Of a DNA stretch of 32,595 bases, positions 12,980 through 20,106 are shown piece after piece. Origin of the DNA: Gammaproteobacteria bacterium (GTDB taxonomy: Bacteria > Pseudomonadota > Gammaproteobacteria > Acidiferrobacterales > SPGG2); assembly GCA_029861845.1 (NCBI GenBank), contig JAOTYM010000045.1, positions 1 through 32,595 of the forward strand, in the 5' to 3' direction. The first letter of the stretch is position 1, and every line of letters begins with the position of its first letter. The translations under genes and the position numbers were made by a program. The notes under the pieces were generated by a model, which searched no databases, was not told where the DNA came from, and worked only from the letters and a program-made list of their open reading frames with translations.

Positions 12980-14263
12980 ATGAGCCCAGCCGAACGCTTG
13001 AATCGTATTTCCGAGCAAGGCCTTTGTGTCGGCTGCGGGCTTTGCCAGGCCATCGCCGGACCGGACCGGGTACGCGTCGAGATGACCCCGAATGGCTATG
13101 AACGTCCGGTCATTGTCGGTGACATCGAGCATGCGACGGTAGACGAGATCTATGATGCATGCCCGGGCGTTCGTGTTGAAGGGTTGCCAGCCGGGTTGGT
13201 TGACCCAAGCACACGGCATGACAACGTTTGGGGGGCGTATAGACGCGTGGTGCGGGCATTTGCCAGTGATCCCGATATTCGCCATCGTGCATCGACCGGC
13301 GGCGTGCTCACCGCCCTTGGGATCTACTTGCTGCAAAGTAAACGCGTTAACTTCATTCTCCAGGTGACGACGTCAAAGGAATTCCCGACCGGTGGCAAAC
13401 GCCACTTAAGTTTTAGCCAAGTCGATGTGATTGAAGCCTCCGGATCGCGCTACGGACCGGCAGCCCCGCTGGTCGAACTCGATACCGTTTTGGATTGCGC
13501 CGAACCGTTTGCGTTTATCGGTAAGCCCTGCGATGTCGCAGCGGTCCGAAACTATGCTCGGCATGACAAGCGCGTCGATGAGCTATGCCGGTATCAACTG
13601 GTGATGGTTTGTGGCGGCTATATGGAACCCAAGGCAATGCGTCGTTTCCTCGAGGAATTCGGCGTGCCCATGGATGACTTGTCTGCGTTACGCTATCGCG
13701 GGTTCGGTTGCCCCGGACCGACGCGCATGGAGACGAAAGACGGTCGCGTCGTAGAACGAAACTATCTCGATTTTTGGGGCGAGGATGAGAGCGCATGGAG
13801 TCTGCCGTTTCGCTGCAACGTTTGCCCCGATGGCATCGGCGAAGCCGCCGACATTGCTGCCGCCGACACCTGGCCCGGCGGGTCTCCTACGTGGGAAGGG
13901 CAGGACGATGATCTCGGTACTAATGCGCTCATCGCTCGTACCGCCGCCGGCCTTGAGTTAATGGAGGCCGCGGCCGCGGCTGGGGCCATTACTATCGAAA
14001 ACGATATAACGATGTGCGATATGAGTGACTATCAACCGCACCAAGTCACTAAAAAGTATATGGCGTGGGCACGCTACGCTGGCTTGCGCGCGAGCGGCCA
14101 ACTATTCCCGCAGACACAGCGGCTACGGATTCGCGAGCTTGCGCTTGAAAATGGGCTTGCACAGAATCTGCGCCAAGCCAAAAGGACTAAGAAACGTGTC
14201 CAGCATGGCCGCAATTGCGAGCCGACGCCGGTTGCGCTTGTCGCCGAGGACGCTTCGCAGTAA
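12980..14263 (+). CDS. FrhB/FdhB-family iron-sulfur flavoprotein (coenzyme F420 hydrogenase beta-like)
   Basis: The N-terminus carries CVGCGLCQAI (Cys16, 19, 22), the cluster motif of this family. STGGVLTALGIYLL, FIGKPCDVAAVRNYAR, VCGG and RYRGFGCPG then match the FrhB/FdhB N- and C-terminal domains, and FRCNVCPDGIGEAADIAAAD is the family's late Cys pair with the acidic metal/flavin motif. The family includes F420 hydrogenase beta, glutamate synthase-like and chlorophyll-reductase-like enzymes, moving electrons through FAD and 4Fe-4S. F420 itself is not to be assumed in this organism. 427 aa. The gap to the dehydrogenase is 27 bases, so co-transcription is likely. The redox partner and substrate are unknown. 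Confidence 0.8.
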   Translation: MSPAERLNRISEQGLCVGCGLCQAIAGPDRVRVEMTPNGYERPVIVGDIEHATVDEIYDACPGVRVEGLPAGLVDPSTRHDNVWGAYRRVVRAFASDPDIRHRASTGGVLTALGIYLLQSKRVNFILQVTTSKEFPTGGKRHLSFSQVDVIEASGSRYGPAAPLVELDTVLDCAEPFAFIGKPCDVAAVRNYARHDKRVDELCRYQLVMVCGGYMEPKAMRRFLEEFGVPMDDLSALRYRGFGCPGPTRMETKDGRVVERNYLDFWGEDESAWSLPFRCNVCPDGIGEAADIAAADTWPGGSPTWEGQDDDLGTNALIARTAAGLELMEAAAAAGAITIENDITMCDMSDYQPHQVTKKYMAWARYAGLRASGQLFPQTQRLRIRELALENGLAQNLRQAKRTKKRVQHGRNCEPTPVALVAEDASQ

Positions 14264-14299
14264 CGTGGCGTATGAATTGCGGAGAAGCGCAGGTTTTAA

Positions 14300-15199
14300 G
14301 TGACGTCCAGTGATGTCAAAACCATGATGTCTCCCGAGCAACTGCGAATACTGACGCAGCGGTCCGACCGCAAGGGGCTGGTTCAGCTCGCTTTACATGG
14401 GGCAGCATTGGCGGTCACGACGTGGTTGCTGACGTCGACCGCGAATAGCGCGTGGTTTGTGCTCGCACTGTGGGCGCACGGTGCGTTGCTCGTATTTCTG
14501 TTTGCGCCATTGCACGAGAGCATTCACCGAACCGCATTTCGCAGCCGCTGGTTGAATACACTCGTGGCGAGCGCTTGTGGATTCTTATTGGTGTTACCGT
14601 CACGCTATTTTCGAATGTTCCATCTCGAACATCACCGTTACACCCGAGACCTACAGCGAGATCCCGAGCTGACGCAGCCCGAGGCGGCGGACTGGCGTAC
14701 CTATCTATGGCAAGCCAGTGGATTGCCATACTGGTTTGAGCGCGTGCGCACGACGATTCGACATGCAAACGGTCGGGTTGATGAGCTATTCATTGGTGAA
14801 AGTTCTCACGCGGCGATCGTAGCTGAAGCACGCGGCTATCTGATGGCTTACGCACTTGTTGTCGCCCTTTCGATGTTCATGCAAAGTTCGGCCGTGTTCT
14901 GGTACTGGCTGCTGCCAGTGTTTCTGGGACAACCTCTGTTGCGTCTTTATTTGATGGCCGAGCACGGCGGTTGTCCAAGGGTGTCAGATATGCTGCGTAA
15001 CTCGCGTACCACGCATAGCAATGCGCTGATTCGCTGGTTAGCGTGGAATATGCCTTATCACGCCGAACACCATCGCTACGCGGCAATTCCGTTCCACGCA
15101 TTGCCCAAGGCGCATGCGTTTCTAAAGCGCCACATCACAGTACAATCACGCGGCTACTTGGACGTCCATCGACAACTCATGCGCTCGCTCGGGCGTTAG
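14300..15199 (+). CDS. Membrane fatty-acid desaturase/hydroxylase family protein
   Basis: Contains the di-iron histidine boxes of the family: HESIH at 72-76, HLEHH at 108-112, EHGG at 221-224 and HAEHH at 254-258. Hydrophobic segments lie at about 27-45, 50-70, 85-100 and 180-215. GTG 14300 is the longest start; ATG 14324 is possible. It starts 36 bases after the iron-sulfur protein gene, so it is probably the third gene of the ldh operon. Ends in a 4-base convergent overlap with the crotonase gene. The family desaturates or hydroxylates lipids or related substrates; the substrate here is unknown. 299 aa, slightly short but with all boxes present. Confidence 0.82.
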   Translation: MTSSDVKTMMSPEQLRILTQRSDRKGLVQLALHGAALAVTTWLLTSTANSAWFVLALWAHGALLVFLFAPLHESIHRTAFRSRWLNTLVASACGFLLVLPSRYFRMFHLEHHRYTRDLQRDPELTQPEAADWRTYLWQASGLPYWFERVRTTIRHANGRVDELFIGESSHAAIVAEARGYLMAYALVVALSMFMQSSAVFWYWLLPVFLGQPLLRLYLMAEHGGCPRVSDMLRNSRTTHSNALIRWLAWNMPYHAEHHRYAAIPFHALPKAHAFLKRHITVQSRGYLDVHRQLMRSLGR

Positions 15200-15978
15200 C
15201 GCCCGCGCCAGACCGGTTTCCGTTTCTCGGCAAAGGCGCGCGCGCCTTCTAGCTGATCCTCGCTCGAATAAAGCACGTCGACGGTCTTGAATTGGCGCCG
15301 GTTGGCGCGTCGTAGCGCCTCTGCGAATGGCATGTGTTCGGTTTCCCTTGCGACTTCTTTGATGGCGGCGAAAACCAGTGGTGGCCCTTGCGATAGCTTT
15401 TGCGCAATCTCCAGGGCTCGATCAAGTAATTTTTCGGCGGCCACGACCGCGTTAATCAATCCCCAACCATGGGCCTCCTCGACCGACATCCAACGACCGG
15501 TCAGCAACATATCCATGGCGACGTGATAGGGAATCCGGCGTGGCAACTTGATCGTCGCTGCATCTGCCAAGGTGCCAGCGTTGATTTCCGGTAAGCCGAA
15601 TCTGACGCGCTCGGCCGCAACAATCATGTCGGCAGAGAGTGCCAACTCGAAGCCACCGCCGACGGCCATGCCGTTGACGGCGGCGATGACCGGTTTGTTT
15701 AAGTTAGGCAGCTCCTGTAAACCGCCGAAACCACCAACGCCGTAATCGGAATCGGGGGCTTCGCCTGCGGCCGCCGCCTTTAGATCCCAGCCAGCGCAAA
15801 AAAACTTCTCGCCGGCCCCGGTAATGATGGCAACACGCAGATCTTCATTGTCACGAAAGTCCTGGAAGACCTTTCCCATCTCGCGGCTGGTGGCGGCATC
15901 GATGGCATTTGCCTTGGGGCGATCGAGGGTGACGACGAGAATCGTGCCGTGGGTTTCGGTGCTAACTGGATGCGTCAT
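15196..15978 (-). CDS. caiD: Enoyl-CoA hydratase/carnitinyl-CoA dehydratase-like (crotonase)
   Basis: A 260-aa crotonase. It is very close to CaiD along its length: LDRPKANAIDAATSREMG, VAIITGAGEKFFCAGWDLKA, GEAPDSDYGVGGFGGLQE, PVIAAVNGMAVGGGFELALS (oxyanion hole and first Glu), FGLPEINAG (second Glu) and the C-terminal GARAFAEKRKPVWRGR. CaiD-type enzymes hydrate/dehydrate crotonobetainyl-CoA, but no other carnitine genes are seen, so a general enoyl-CoA hydratase role is equally likely. The region after PEINAG (TLADAATIKLP) differs from the PDSGG of CaiD, which may alter specificity. Ribosome site weak. Confidence 0.85.
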   Translation of the reverse strand: MTHPVSTETHGTILVVTLDRPKANAIDAATSREMGKVFQDFRDNEDLRVAIITGAGEKFFCAGWDLKAAAAGEAPDSDYGVGGFGGLQELPNLNKPVIAAVNGMAVGGGFELALSADMIVAAERVRFGLPEINAGTLADAATIKLPRRIPYHVAMDMLLTGRWMSVEEAHGWGLINAVVAAEKLLDRALEIAQKLSQGPPLVFAAIKEVARETEHMPFAEALRRANRRQFKTVDVLYSSEDQLEGARAFAEKRKPVWRGR

Positions 15979-16199
15979 GATAGTTTGTCGTTGATTAAAT
16001 CGATTGGTGTTAAGACCAAGTATTCGGTACGTGACTCAAGGACGCTCAAGAATATCACGTCCGCGGGATTTGGCGATGGCGGGGCGAAACTAGTTAACGA
16101 TCGAGCGTGAGGACCACCGCCAACATTTCATGTAATCTCAAGTTCTATCGTGTGTGGCCAAGAATTCATCGGCGGGCGACATTGAGGGGGAGATGGCGA

Positions 16200-16976
16200 A
16201 TGATGGAGTATGATGAAAAAGCAGCGCGGGCTACCGAGCGTAGCTATCTCGAGCCGGAAATCGTTCGTCAACGGATACGTACATTAGATGCGCTCGCACT
16301 GCGAGCCGGGGAACGCGTGCTCGATGTGGGCTGCGGACCGGGATTGCTGGCCCACGATATGGCGCTGCAGGTGGGCGTGGCTGGACGTGTAGTCGGTGTC
16401 GATAAGAGTGAGGCCATGCTCAAGCTCGCACAGCAGCGCTGTGCCCACCTGTCGCAGGTCGAGTTCAAACAAGGGATGGCAGAAAACCTATGCGCCGAGG
16501 ATCAAAGTTTTCACGCACTCGCCTGTACCCAGGTGTTGCTCTACGTGCCCGACGTCAAACAGGCACTCAGCGAGATGCGTCGCGTACTCAAGCCAGGCGG
16601 GCGCATCGCCGTGATAGAAACCGATTGGCGTAGCGCCGTGCTCACTAGCAACGAGCAGGCTTTGACCCGCAAGATAACAGCGGGCTGGGACGATGCGGTG
16701 CCGAGTCCCAATCTACCGGTGCAACTCGGGCCACTACTGCGGGAGTTCGATTTTACCGCCATTCGTGTCGAGGCCATTCCGGTCCTAAACACGAGCTACT
16801 CCGCGGATAGTTTTTCCGCGGCGATGGCGAAAACCGTTGCCGCCGCGGCCCAAGAACGAGGGCTGGTCAGTGAAGCCGAGGCGCGGACTTGGCTTGACGA
16901 TCTAAAGCGTCTGGAACAAGCACGGGCATATTTCTTCTGCGTGAACCGATTCTTATTCTCGGCGGTGCGGGCATAG
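16200..16976 (+). CDS. SAM-dependent methyltransferase (class I, UbiE/Methyltransf_11 type)
   Basis: The start chosen is ATG 16200 with GGGGGAG 7 bases upstream; the longer start at 16107 adds 31 unlikely residues. The SAM motif RVLDVGCGPGLLAHDMA (about 39-55) is followed by GVDKSEAML, the acidic residue of motif II, VEFKQGMAENL and MRRVLKPGGRIAVIETDW. These are standard for UbiE-like enzymes acting on small molecules or lipids. 258 aa. It is divergent from the crotonase, about 220 bases apart. The substrate is not identifiable. Confidence 0.85.
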   Translation: MMEYDEKAARATERSYLEPEIVRQRIRTLDALALRAGERVLDVGCGPGLLAHDMALQVGVAGRVVGVDKSEAMLKLAQQRCAHLSQVEFKQGMAENLCAEDQSFHALACTQVLLYVPDVKQALSEMRRVLKPGGRIAVIETDWRSAVLTSNEQALTRKITAGWDDAVPSPNLPVQLGPLLREFDFTAIRVEAIPVLNTSYSADSFSAAMAKTVAAAAQERGLVSEAEARTWLDDLKRLEQARAYFFCVNRFLFSAVRA

Positions 16977-17081
16977 GACGGTTGAGATTAGGCTACAGGT
17001 GGCCTATTGGGGGGTAGAAGCCTGTTATGGCCTAATCCTTGCACGAATTGCCTTGGCAAAGAAATTCGGAGGGTTAGAACA

Positions 17082-17261
17082 ATGCTATTTTTGACACGGA
17101 AGCCAGGACAGTCCATCGAGCTCGACCTTAGCAACATCGACCCCGAGATGTCCGTCGGGGAGCTACTGGCCAATGGATCCATCGAAGTCCACGTAGTGGG
17201 CGTAGAGGGATCGCAGGTGAAACTGGGCATCGAGACCCGACCCGGCGGCGCCCGCCGCTAG
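17082..17261 (+). CDS. CsrA/RsmA-family protein of the RsmN (RsmF) type, C-terminally short
   Basis: ATG 17082 has GGAGGG 8 bases upstream. The product begins MLFLTRKPGQSIELDL like CsrA strands 1-2, then has an insert (SNIDPEMSVGELLANG) and resumes with IEVHVVGVEGSQVKLGIE, equivalent to CsrA strands 3-4. The helix-like insert between strands 2 and 3 is the arrangement of P. aeruginosa RsmN/RsmF, not of ordinary CsrA. It ends at TRPGGARR, before the last strand that in CsrA/RsmN carries the essential RNA-binding Arg (Arg44 in CsrA, Arg62 in RsmN). At 59 aa it may bind RNA differently or be inactive. It stands alone between a methyltransferase and a lipoprotein gene. Confidence 0.75.
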   Translation: MLFLTRKPGQSIELDLSNIDPEMSVGELLANGSIEVHVVGVEGSQVKLGIETRPGGARR

Positions 17262-17280
17262 GCGATATGACCCGCTGTTT

Positions 17281-17298
17281 AGGCCCCCCGTGGGGCCT
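17281..17298 (+). terminator. GC hairpin after the CsrA-like gene (weak terminator candidate)
   Basis: AGGCCCC-ccgt-GGGGCCT, 20 bases after the csrA-like stop. No T-run follows, so it is either a Rho-dependent or attenuated end, or simply a structured region. The rest of 17262-17526 holds no gene I can support. Confidence 0.35.
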
Positions 17299-17526
17299 GG
17301 GTCTGACCGATCGGGGCAGATGCGGCCCCATTGGCGAAACTCGCCACCGTTCAGTGCGTGAACACTGTCGACCTTGCCGGGTGTCAGAAGCGCCCGGCCG
17401 CCAGCGCACAAAGCGCTTGCACAGTCGAATGCGGCAATCTATATTTGTTTAGAGAGGGTTAGCGCAATAAATTTACATTTAAGATTAACTAGTTATCGCT
17501 GATCTGCTGAATCTTAAGGGGAAAAA

Positions 17527-18195
17527 ATGCAATTGGCACAATTGAAGGGGACAATAAAAGGCCTTTTTCTCGCTTTCGGGCTGGCCGGCCTGGCCTCGTG
17601 TGGGAGCGGCGATGACGCCACGGATGCAGGCGGCAGCTGTGGGGGCGCCGATGAATCCGGTATTTGTCTACAGGTCAGCCTTATCGAACCGGTTAACCTT
17701 GACGACCAGTTTACGAGTGACGTCGATGTCAACGCCGTCGCTGACTGTGATCCAATCGCGCCCGGTCTCCAGCCCGAGCCATTCACGGAGCATTTTGCCG
17801 ACATCACTTTTAGTGCCACGCTGATTTCAGGCAATCCGGTGGCGGCCAGCTTCGTCCAGGTCACAGCCATGACCGTGACGTTTACCCAGAACACGACCGA
17901 CCCTGTCGTCGGTCCGGCAATTCTTCAATTGACGACGCCCATCGATGTGGTCATACCGGTGGGCACCAGCGTGACCCAGAACCTGTCCCTGATGAACTTT
18001 CAGCGAAAGAATGACTACACCCCTGCGTTCGGCTTTGACATCTTCACCGCCGGCCCGTTCGATCTGAGCGGTGCTCCAGCCTTTCTCTCCTACAACGTTA
18101 GGTATTTTTTTAGCGGTGAGGATGAGTTTGGCAACAATGTCGACGCGACCGCTGCCACCGAAGTCATCATCGGCGCTTACAATAACTGCGCCTAG
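17527..18195 (+). CDS. Predicted lipoprotein, 222 aa
   Basis: ATG 17527 with AAGGGG upstream. Lipoprotein signal with lipobox LASC (Cys25). A short Gly/Asp/Cys-rich linker (CGSGDDATDAGGSCGG) follows, then a beta-rich domain with Thr- and Asn-rich strands (SATLISGNPVAASFVQVTAM, TPIDVVIPVGTSVTQNLSL) resembling Ig-like or outer-surface beta-sandwich domains. Cys residues at about 38, 47, 75 and the penultimate position could form disulfides. No family is recognised. Single-gene unit with its own terminator. Confidence 0.7.
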   Translation: MQLAQLKGTIKGLFLAFGLAGLASCGSGDDATDAGGSCGGADESGICLQVSLIEPVNLDDQFTSDVDVNAVADCDPIAPGLQPEPFTEHFADITFSATLISGNPVAASFVQVTAMTVTFTQNTTDPVVGPAILQLTTPIDVVIPVGTSVTQNLSLMNFQRKNDYTPAFGFDIFTAGPFDLSGAPAFLSYNVRYFFSGEDEFGNNVDATAATEVIIGAYNNCA

Positions 18196-18226
18196 GGATT
18201 TTCTTGCCTCCACGTAGTACTAGAAT

Positions 18227-18253
18227 GGCGCATTGGATGCGCCGTTCTTTTTT
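18227..18253 (+). terminator. Rho-independent terminator of the lipoprotein gene
   Basis: GGCGCAT-tgg-ATGCGCC followed by GTTCTTTTTTTG, about 30 bases after the stop at 18195. In the opposite direction there is no T-run. Confidence 0.85.
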
Positions 18254-18257
18254 GTGC

Positions 18258-18436
18258 TTACTGGGCGTTTAATAGCCAGATGGCGGAGCGGTCGCTAGAT
18301 CCTGCGGTGTCGCCCATGATATCGAAGGCGATGTGCAGACCTTTCTTTAGTGACCCGGTTGCGGTTGGCAACCGGCGAGCGTCATAGACGGCAACCCGGC
18401 GCGCGAGCTTAAACACAATATGGTCTATTGATCGGC
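18258..18436 (-). pseudogene. Fragment of a PilY2-like protein
   Basis: A minus-strand frame ending in TAA at 18258 reads IDHIVFKLARRVAVYDARRL, GSLKKGLHIAFDIMGDTAGS, SAIWLLNAQ. It matches the last 55-60 residues of the neighbour at 18475-18816 (KAFKLTGRVEVYT, SLKKGMRVAFDTKEDTSGSP, TIWILSK). It has no start codon or signal peptide and lies directly downstream of that gene, so it is a truncated tandem copy. Confidence 0.7.
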
Positions 18437-18474
18437 GTACGCTCGGAACTAAGCGGCCGATGGATATTATTGGG

Positions 18475-18816
18475 TTATCGTGTGCGGCGTTTCTTGGACA
18501 ATATCCAGATTGTGGTCAGGTAAGGCGAACCGCTGGTATCTTCCTTGGTATCGAAAGCCACCCGCATGCCTTTTTTCAGCGAGTCCGCGGTGGTCTGAAA
18601 CCCACGATGCGTATATACCTCGACCCGGCCGGTCAATTTGAACGCCTTGTCGTCGATGATCAGCTCGTGGTTTTGCAGGTTAAGCTGCTCGATCTTGCCG
18701 TTCTTTTCCGGGGCGGCAAAGATTTGGCGGGTGGAGGCGCCGACTGCGAGCTCGGCCCATACTAAGGTCGTCGCGAGCAGGCATGCGCCCACTCGTGCCA
18801 AGGTCTCGTGCTTCAT
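18475..18816 (-). CDS. PilY2-like exported small protein, 113 aa
   Basis: The start chosen is ATG 18816, with GGGGTG upstream. The longer start at 18933 adds an unlikely 39 residues. Signal peptide to about AVGA (residue 26). The body reads KIEQLNLQNHELIIDDKAFK, then VEVYTHRGFQ, SLKKGMRVAFDT, TIWILSKKRRTR. It shares this plan with the PilY2-position genes at 19742 and 29985. It lies downstream of pilE, outside the normal P. aeruginosa order, so it is an extra copy. Probable periplasmic location; function as a PilY1/pilus accessory factor is inferred from the paralogs. Confidence 0.65.
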   Translation of the reverse strand: MKHETLARVGACLLATTLVWAELAVGASTRQIFAAPEKNGKIEQLNLQNHELIIDDKAFKLTGRVEVYTHRGFQTTADSLKKGMRVAFDTKEDTSGSPYLTTIWILSKKRRTR

Positions 18817-19079
18817 TGCTTGTACACCCCCGTACTTCTTATTAAATCTATCGTGCCGCCCTGACACATCGGCACGTACCGTCAACTTCTGCCGGTGGAC
18901 TGCCCGCTTAATCGCGGTGTCTGCCACCGGCAAGTAATCTATAGATGTGGAGAAACCCTATATCAACGCGGGTTATCGGCGAAGGTTTGCCGCCCGTCCC
19001 TTATAACGCTGTGGCAGAAGCGGTAATGGGCCGCCCCATCCAACTCGGCAACGGCTATTCGAGAGCGCTGTACGCGGCT

Positions 19080-19598
19080 TTATTTTTCAGACCACGAGCA
19101 ACAATAGGTCGCATCGTCATCTTTGTCCCAGAGCCGGCGCCCGGCGGAGTCGATCCGCAGCCTGCCGTTACCAACCTGCAGCCCGCCTACCGTCGGGGTT
19201 GCGGTGACCGTGAAGCAAGTGCCATTACCGCCGGCGCATGCATTGCCGAGGGCGTCCTGCGTGGTACTGAGCGCAATGGTGTAATGCCCATCCGGGGAGT
19301 TGACATCGGGCAGTCCCAGCCCTTGGGTGAGATCGTCAGGTGGGCATTGGCTCGACCCGTTGCCCGGCCATGGTTGCATCAGCCCCGCCGCCCCCGCTAA
19401 CGGATAGCTGCTGCAGACACTAAAGTATTTCTCAAGCCGGTTAGCGGTCGTGGTAAGTTCGATTTGCGCATCGGCACGCCGGGTTTGGGTGGTGTAGTTT
19501 TGGTAGCTCGGGTATGCGATACCGACAATGACACTCAGGATGATGACCGTGATCATCAGCTCAACCAGGGTAAAACCCTTTGACAAACGCTTATTCAT
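19080..19598 (-). CDS. pilE: Type IV pilin-like protein PilE
   Basis: Class III prepilin leader MNKRLSKG ending in Gly, cut before Phe of FTLVELMITVIILSVIVGI with Glu5, then the Tyr-rich SYQNYTTQTRRADAQIELTT helix typical of PilE. Four paired Cys (CSS..., CPPD..., and a C-terminal CC) suggest a disulfide-bounded D-region. GAGGAA ribosome site upstream of ATG 19598. 172 aa. It is the last gene of the minor-pilin cluster and follows the PilY2-like gene as in P. aeruginosa. PilE is a minor pilin that helps start pilus assembly with PilV, PilW, PilX and FimU/FimT. Confidence 0.9.
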   Translation of the reverse strand: MNKRLSKGFTLVELMITVIILSVIVGIAYPSYQNYTTQTRRADAQIELTTTANRLEKYFSVCSSYPLAGAAGLMQPWPGNGSSQCPPDDLTQGLGLPDVNSPDGHYTIALSTTQDALGNACAGGNGTCFTVTATPTVGGLQVGNGRLRIDSAGRRLWDKDDDATYCCSWSEK

Positions 19599-19741
19599 AC
19601 ACGATTCCTCTACCTGCCGGGCGTACGAGCGGGCGCATCCATGCGAATCCGCCCTCGTACATCAAAGTATAGCTACGATCCTAATCCGGGTGAACGGGGT
19701 GCCCCAGGGATAGGGAGCCAACATTCAGGCGCCGCCTACAG

Positions 19742-20074
19742 TTAGTTCCCTGAAAGTATTACGATGTTAGTGACGGCCGACTGCCCGCTTGCGCCCGCCG
19801 CGGTGCTATAGCCAATTGTCATTCCCTTTCTTAGCGAACTGGCACTGGCCGGCGCGCCGTTCAGGGCGTAGACGCGCACGCTGATCGGTAGCACAAAGTA
19901 ACTGTCGCCGATGATAATTTCACCGCGCTTGATATCCACCCGATCTATCTTGCCTTCTTCAAGATCGGCGGCGAAGCCGGGCAGCGCTGCTGGCAGCGCC
20001 GCCGAGGCGGGCCCGTAGGCCAGCCCCCCGGTGACAAGCGTAATACTCAATAGCATGTAACGTATGTGTTTCAT
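19742..20074 (-). CDS. pilY2: PilY2-like small exported protein
   Basis: ATG 20074 with GAGGTG 6 bases upstream. Signal peptide to about ASA (residue 25). The body reads EEGKIDRVDIKRGEIIIGDS, YFVLPISVRVYALNG, SLRKGMTIGYST, TNIVILSGN. It lies between pilY1 (32-base gap) and pilE, the PilY2 position. Length 110 aa, close to the ~115 aa of P. aeruginosa PilY2. The name rests on position and size, plus a weak pattern match. It is probably needed for PilY1 function or pilus biogenesis. Confidence 0.75.
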   Translation of the reverse strand: MKHIRYMLLSITLVTGGLAYGPASAALPAALPGFAADLEEGKIDRVDIKRGEIIIGDSYFVLPISVRVYALNGAPASASSLRKGMTIGYSTAAGASGQSAVTNIVILSGN

Positions 20075-20106
20075 GTGTTCACCTCGCAATTCAATTCTGG
20101 ACCTGG

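Noticed and set aside
16004-16019. TTGGT...ACCAA inverted repeat between the crotonase and methyltransferase genes as an operator
   Set aside because: Five-base arms are too short to stand out from chance without comparison to relatives.
18945-19400. 151-codon plus-strand frame overlapping pilE
   Set aside because: It covers most of the clearly real pilE gene on the other strand and has no family features.
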